DNA from: Polaromonas sp.
Lineage (GTDB): Bacteria > Pseudomonadota > Gammaproteobacteria > Burkholderiales > Burkholderiaceae_C
Length of the DNA: 12,513 nucleotides
Reading direction: 5' to 3'
NCBI GenBank assembly: GCA_028292345.1
Contig: JAQGMN010000213.1
Location: 1 to 12,513 of the forward strand
In this document: positions 8,637-12,513 of the stretch, in pieces
How positions within the stretch are numbered: the stretch's first letter is position 1
Layout: each line of letters begins with the position of its first letter
Translations under genes and position numbers: made by a program
Notes under the pieces: generated by a model
Databases searched by the model: none
The model's input: the letters and a program-made list of their open reading frames with translations, nothing else
What the model was told of the DNA's origin: nothing

Positions 8637-10331
8637 TCAATAGTCGTCTAGCACCGCACCCTTGCTGGCGCTTGAGGCATTGAAGGCGAACTTGGCCTGC
8701 ACGCCGCGCGTGTAGCGCGGAGCCGGGGCCGTCCATCCGACCTTGCGGCTTTCAAGTTCGGCATCGCTGATGTTGAGTTGCAGTAACAGCTGATTGGCAT
8801 CGATGGTGATCGAGTCGCCTTCGCGGATGAAGGCGATGTTCCCGCCGGCCGCCGCTTCCGGAGCGACATGGCCGACCACCATGCCCCAGGTGCCGCCCGA
8901 GAACCGTCCGTCGGTGATCAGGCCGACGCTTTCGCCCAGGCCGGCGCCGATCAGCGCGCCAGTGGGCGCCAGCATTTCCGGCATGCCGGGGCCGCCTTTG
9001 GGGCCGAGGTAACGCAGCACCATCACGTCGCCGGCGACGATCTTGCCGTCCAGAATCGCCTTGAGGCCGGACTGCTCATCGTCGAATACCCGGGCCGGGC
9101 CGGTCATGACGGGATTTTTCAGGCCGGTGATCTTGGCCACGCAGCCTTCAGGCGACAGGTTGCCTTTCAGGATGGCCAGGTGGCCGTGGGCATACATCGG
9201 CTTGTTTATAGGTCGTATCACGTCCTGGCCGGCTCGCGGTGCATCGGGCACGTCGGCCAGCACTTCGGCAATCGTCTGGCCCGAAATGGTGATGCAGTCG
9301 CCGTGCAGCAGGCCGGCGACCAGCAGCATTTTCATGACCTGCGGAATGCCGCCGGCCTGGTGCAGGTCCACCGCCAGGTAGTCGCCCGAAGGTTTCAGGT
9401 TGCACAGCACCGGGGTTTTCTGGCGCACCCGCTCGAAGTCGTCAATCGTCCATTCGACGCCGGCCGCATGGGCAATGGCCAGAAAATGCAGCACGGCATT
9501 GGTCGAGCCGCCAGTGGCCATGATGACGGCCACGGCGTTTTCAATGGATTTGCGGGTCACGATGTCGCGAGGCTTGATGTCTTTTTTCACTGCCTCGATC
9601 AGCACCTTGGCCGACTCCTTCGCCGAATTCAGCTTTTCGTCATGCGGATTGGCCATGGTGCTGGAATAGGGCAGCGAAATGCCCAGCGCCTCGAAAGCGC
9701 TGGACATGGTGTTGGCGGTGTACATGCCGCCGCAGCTGCCGGTGCCGGGAATGGCGCGGCGCTCGATCTGCAAGAGGTCTTCATCGGTCATGCGGCCGGC
9801 GGCGTTTTCGCCCACGGCTTCGAAGACGCTGACGATGTTCAGGTCCTTGCCCTTGAAATGGCCGGGCAGGATGGTGCCGCCATAGACATAGATGGCCGGC
9901 ACGTTGGCGCGCAGCATGCCCATCAGGCCGCCGGGCATGTTCTTGTCGCAGCCGCCGACGACCAGCACGCCGTCCATCCACTGGCCCTGCACGCAGGTCT
10001 CGATGCAGTCGGAAATGACTTCGCGGCTGACCAGCGAATACTTCATGCCTTCGGTGCCCATGGCCATGCCGTCGGAAATCGTCGGCGTGCCGAACACCTG
10101 CGCATTGCCGCCGGCTTCCTCGATGGCTGCAATGGCCGCATCGGCCAGCTTTTGCAGGCCGCTGTTGCATGGCGTGATGGTGCTGTGGCCGTTGGCCACG
10201 CCGATCATCGGCTTCTTGAAATCGCTTTCCTCGTAGCCCATGGCGTAGTACATCGAGCGGTTGGGTGCGCGCGACTTGCCTTCGGTGATGTTGGCCGAAC
10301 GGCGGTTGATGGCGATGACTTTGGTTTCCAT
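8637..10331 (-). CDS. ilvD: Dihydroxy-acid dehydratase
   Basis: This 564-residue enzyme of the IlvD/Edd family dehydrates 2,3-dihydroxy-isovalerate and -methylvalerate in valine, isoleucine and leucine synthesis. The three cysteines expected to hold the iron-sulfur cluster are present: Cys55 in TPCNSG, Cys128 in [10 protein letters not shown] and Cys200 in [14 protein letters not shown]. The C-terminal domain contains the family motif [10 protein letters not shown]. The length is that of the shorter IlvD class (about 560) and not of the 616-residue E. coli form. The ATG at 10331 is chosen because [21 protein letters not shown] begins the conserved region, and AAGG lies upstream. A longer in-frame start at 10406 would add 25 residues that overlap a decayed LysR gene read from the other strand. 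Phosphogluconate dehydratase and sugar-acid dehydratases belong to the same family, but the sequence reads as biosynthetic DHAD. Confidence 0.94.
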   Translation of the reverse strand: METKVIAINRRSANITEGKSRAPNRSMYYAMGYEESDFKKPMIGVANGHSTITPCNSGLQKLADAAIAAIEEAGGNAQVFGTPTISDGMAMGTEGMKYSLVSREVISDCIETCVQGQWMDGVLVVGGCDKNMPGGLMGMLRANVPAIYVYGGTILPGHFKGKDLNIVSVFEAVGENAAGRMTDEDLLQIERRAIPGTGSCGGMYTANTMSSAFEALGISLPYSSTMANPHDEKLNSAKESAKVLIEAVKKDIKPRDIVTRKSIENAVAVIMATGGSTNAVLHFLAIAHAAGVEWTIDDFERVRQKTPVLCNLKPSGDYLAVDLHQAGGIPQVMKMLLVAGLLHGDCITISGQTIAEVLADVPDAPRAGQDVIRPINKPMYAHGHLAILKGNLSPEGCVAKITGLKNPVMTGPARVFDDEQSGLKAILDGKIVAGDVMVLRYLGPKGGPGMPEMLAPTGALIGAGLGESVGLITDGRFSGGTWGMVVGHVAPEAAAGGNIAFIREGDSITIDANQLLLQLNISDAELESRKVGWTAPAPRYTRGVQAKFAFNASSASKGAVLDDY

Positions 10332-10373
10332 GGGCTTGGCCTTGAGGGGTTCAAAAAAGTGACGTAAGGAGCG

Positions 10374-10402
10374 ATTATCTGCCGCGCCGCGTCCTGTCTT
10401 CG
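10374..10402 (-). promoter_or_regulatory. Weak candidate ilvD promoter at the LysR deletion junction
   Basis: The minus strand reads GATAAT at 10379-10374, with AAGACA 15 nt upstream inside the LysR remnant. Both elements deviate from consensus and the spacing is short. It would give a leader of about 35 nt. It is the best ilvD promoter candidate that I can see and is offered only as a possibility. Confidence 0.2.
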
Positions 10403-10685
10403 CCATACGACGCGATCTTTGCGATGTACCACGCCGTCGGTCAGTTGCCGACGGTGGCGCAGGCGGCCGTTCAGATGCAAACCATTGTCAATCCCGTGTC
10501 GGCAGGCATCGGCATGGCCTGGGTGCCTTGACCGCGTGCGTCAATGCCAGCGGCCGGGCGTGGGGTATCGGGAACTCTCGGCTGGCAAGGGCCAGGCCTT
10601 CCCGGGCTGTGAAACCCACCCGGTGCGGCCTGCCGGGGCGCCCAGTCCTGCGCTGTTGCGCTTCATGGCGTTTGCACCGCGCTGA
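10377..10685 (+). pseudogene. Remnant of a LysR-type transcriptional regulator (C-terminal third, frameshifted)
   Basis: One plus-strand frame reads [20 protein letters not shown], then [20 protein letters not shown] and MAWVP, which is characteristic of the LysR substrate-binding domain near its end (VQMQTIV..VSAG.G.AWVP). A TGA at 10529 interrupts it. The neighbouring frame continues directly with DRVRQCQRPGVGYREL, then GCETHPVRPAGAPSPALLRF, and stops at 10685, which is the usual LysR tail. Removing one T in CCTTGACC (10526-10533) restores a continuous reading of about 100 residues, VPDRVRQ. The N-terminal helix-turn-helix and about two thirds of the protein are absent: the similarity begins about 45 nt from the ilvD start codon. 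This is therefore a 5'-deleted, frameshifted pseudogene of a regulator that was once divergent from ilvD and plausibly controlled it (inference). Confidence 0.8.
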
Positions 10686-10794
10686 CAGCGTTTGCGGATC
10701 AGCACCAAGAACATTTCATGCTGTCGCCAGCCGTAAACTGATGTTTGCAAGGAACCTGAAGGAAAAAAAGCGTAGGGTAAGGGGCTATCGGGTT

Positions 10795-10823
10795 TTGAAG
10801 TTACATTTGTAACTCAATACCAG
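10795..10823 (+). promoter_or_regulatory. Inverted repeat in a promoter-like setting upstream of the sensor gene
   Basis: Bases 10799-10804 (AGTTAC) and 10809-10814 (GTAACT) form a perfect 6-bp inverted repeat with a 4-nt AT spacer. It sits in the 17-nt interval between TTGAAG (10795-10800, -35-like) and TACCAG (10818-10823, poor -10), about 75 nt before the sensor start. This could be an operator within a promoter. The remainder of 10686-10889 shows nothing else that I can identify. Confidence 0.3.
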
Positions 10824-10889
10824 GTTGTGTCCCCGCCTTGAAAGGCCTCAAGCAATGACGAAAGCTTTCCTTCGGGTCAGGGTGACGAC

Positions 10890-12513
10890 ATGACCAAGCC
10901 GGGCCTGCCAACGGACAAGACCTTGCGCGGCCCGGGCACCGCAGGCATTCCCACACACTTGCCTGGTAAATCATTGCCGGCCTTCATCAACAAACGGCTC
11001 ATGGTCAAAGTTCTGCTGGTGTTTGTGCTCGGCTGTCTGGCGGGCATGGGCTGGCTGGCATATCGAAACTTGCAGGCCGCGACCGATTCCGAACGCAGGG
11101 AAGCGCATACCCGCGTGGTGATCCAGGAACTCGGTGAACTGCTGTCCAGCCTCAAGGACGCGGAGACCGGTCAGCGAGGTTTCATCATCACGGGCGACCC
11201 TGACTACCTGGCGCCCTACCAGGAGGGCCTGAGAACCTTCCCGGTCCACCTGGCGGAATTGCGCCGCCTGACAGCAGCCAATCCCGAGGAGCAGCAGCGA
11301 CTCGCCGCGATCATTCCCTTGGCCGAAGCGAAATTCGCCGATATGAAAGCACTCATTGCGCTTCGCGAGGCCAAGGGACGCCAGGTAGCCAGCGACTCGC
11401 TCATGATGGAAACAGACAGGCACACCATGGACCAGATTCGCCAGCAGGTGGCCCAAGCGCAGGCGCTGGAAACGCAGCTTCTGAGAGACCGCGTCATCAA
11501 CAGCCAGTCTGACAGCCGCAAGTCGGTTCAATCGCTTTTGCTGACCAGCGCGCTGGGCAGTTTCGCACTGCTGCTGCTGCTGGCCTGCCTTCAGTGGGAA
11601 CAGGCGAGCCGGCGCCGTGCCGAGGTGGCGCGGGATGCCAGCGAGGAGCGCTATAGCCGGTTGTTCACTTCGATGGACGAAGGGTTTTGCATCATCGAAC
11701 TGATCTTTGATACAGACGGGCAACCGGTGGACTACCGCTGTCTGGAAGCTAATCCGGCGTTTGAACTGCATACCGGCATCTCCTGCGCGGCAGGAAGACG
11801 GATCAGTGAAATCGCCCCGGGTGAGGCGCCAGACGGCATCGAGATGTACGCCCAGATATTGCGGACAGGCGAGGCGGTTCGCTTTGTAAATCATTCGAAA
11901 GCGGTGAACCGCTGCCTGGAAGGCTTTGCCTGCCGGATTGGCGGGCCGGAAAGCGCAATGATCGCGGTCCTCTTGCGCGACATCACAGAGCGCCAGCGTA
12001 CCCATGAAGACCTGCGCCAATCGCAACGGTTTTTGCGCTCCTGCCTGGATGCCCTGTCGGGTCATATCGCCGTGCTGGATGAATCCGGAACGATCCTGGA
12101 AATCAACCAGGCATGGCAGCGCTTTGCCAATGAAAACCCGCCGCCGGACGGGTCCGCGTCCGCCATTGGAATCGGCATCAACTACCTCGATCATTGCCGG
12201 CAGACATTGCTCAAGGAGGACGACATCCCCGACTATGCGCAGGCCATTCGCGACATCATCGACGGCCGGCGAGCGCAATTCGAGATGGAGTACCCCTGTC
12301 ATTCACCGACCGAGCAGCGCTGGTTTGTCATGCGGGTCACGCGCTTTCAAAGTCTTGGTCCGGTCCGGATCGTCATCGTGCATGATGACTGCACCGTGCG
12401 AAAGCTGGCGGAAAACGCCCTGCGCCAAAGCGAGGAACGCTACCGCAAGCTGTTCAATTCGATGGACGAGGGTTTTTGCATCATCGACATCGAGTTCAAC
12501 GACCAGGCGAAAG
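10890..12513 (+). CDS. CHASE3 and multi-PAS membrane sensor protein, N-terminal part (3' end outside window)
   Basis: The frame is open from ATG 10890 to the window end (541 residues seen). In order: a basic cytoplasmic start; TM1 about 38-57 (VKVLLVFVLGCLAGMGWLAY); a periplasmic CHASE3 domain about 62-205 with its typical KDAETGQRGFIITGDPDYLA; TM2 about 214-234 (an LLLLLA-rich stretch); then PAS domains at about 252-368 (ending RDITERQR), about 376-505 and from 514 on (cut by the window edge). PAS1 and PAS3 begin with near-copies, SEERYxxLFxSMDEGFCIIx. The output domain lies outside: histidine kinase, GGDEF/EAL or methyl-accepting are all possible, and I do not choose. The start is uncertain: only GGGTGA precedes ATG 10890, and ATG 11001 just before TM1 is an alternative without a better ribosome site. 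The environmental signal is unknown. Confidence 0.88.
   Translation, partial: MTKPGLPTDKTLRGPGTAGIPTHLPGKSLPAFINKRLMVKVLLVFVLGCLAGMGWLAYRNLQAATDSERREAHTRVVIQELGELLSSLKDAETGQRGFIITGDPDYLAPYQEGLRTFPVHLAELRRLTAANPEEQQRLAAIIPLAEAKFADMKALIALREAKGRQVASDSLMMETDRHTMDQIRQQVAQAQALETQLLRDRVINSQSDSRKSVQSLLLTSALGSFALLLLLACLQWEQASRRRAEVARDASEERYSRLFTSMDEGFCIIELIFDTDGQPVDYRCLEANPAFELHTGISCAAGRRISEIAPGEAPDGIEMYAQILRTGEAVRFVNHSKAVNRCLEGFACRIGGPESAMIAVLLRDITERQRTHEDLRQSQRFLRSCLDALSGHIAVLDESGTILEINQAWQRFANENPPPDGSASAIGIGINYLDHCRQTLLKEDDIPDYAQAIRDIIDGRRAQFEMEYPCHSPTEQRWFVMRVTRFQSLGPVRIVIVHDDCTVRKLAENALRQSEERYRKLFNSMDEGFCIIDIEFNDQAK

Noticed and set aside
8868..10367. A 499-codon plus-strand open frame opposite ilvD
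   Set aside because: It is an antisense shadow; ilvD on the minus strand has all cluster cysteines and family motifs.
10332..10406. A longer ilvD start at 10406
   Set aside because: The added 25 residues lack IlvD similarity and overlap the LysR remnant; the conserved N-terminus starts at METK.
10971..12302. A 443-codon minus-strand open frame opposite the sensor gene
   Set aside because: The plus strand encodes a coherent CHASE3/PAS protein with correctly placed membrane segments; the antisense frame has no recognisable motif.

Overview
The window looks like the chromosome of a high-GC betaproteobacterium, most likely a Comamonadaceae member (Polaromonas/Rhodoferax/Variovorax-like). Supporting signs are the strong G/C bias at third codon positions, a small Trp-rich protein of a type I associate with Betaproteobacteria, the Burkholderiales-type C-terminal half of fumarase, and a GCGCTACC/GGTAGCGC hairpin resembling a repeat I recall from Comamonadaceae intergenic regions. 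No tRNA, rRNA, CRISPR array, insertion sequence or phage gene was found.

Layout. The + strand enters with the 3' part of fumC (2-745), which converges on a complete minus-strand glycine betaine/proline uptake operon, proV (4362-3142), proW (3128-1884), proX (1828-818). The operon has a terminator hairpin touching the fumC stop codon, a candidate promoter near 4711, and a leader of about 340 nt containing a nested hairpin. Upstream of it is a stretch with a possible decayed coding remnant (4734-4995), then a YqhA/UPF0114 membrane protein (5601-5002, minus). This is divergent from acs, acetyl-CoA synthetase (5748-7742, plus), which ends at a strong bidirectional terminator. Next come a small class I cytochrome c (8164-7844, minus), a divergent small Trp-rich protein (8289-8531, plus), another bidirectional terminator, and ilvD (10331-8637, minus). 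Divergent from ilvD is the decayed C-terminal third of a LysR-type regulator (10377-10685). The window ends inside a CHASE3/multi-PAS membrane sensor (10890 onward, plus).

Taken together this is mostly core metabolism and stress housekeeping: TCA cycle (fumC), acetate activation (acs), branched-chain amino acid synthesis (ilvD), compatible-solute import (proVWX), periplasmic electron transfer (cytochrome c) and one environmental sensor. I see no new multi-gene system. The two observations most worth checking are (1) fumC appears to be a mosaic of two class II fumarase subtypes, with the change in protein type and in third-position composition both falling at the conserved [11 protein letters not shown] motif, and (2) the LysR regulator beside ilvD is a 5'-deleted, frameshifted remnant lying right against the ilvD upstream region, so ilvD may have lost its original regulator and promoter.
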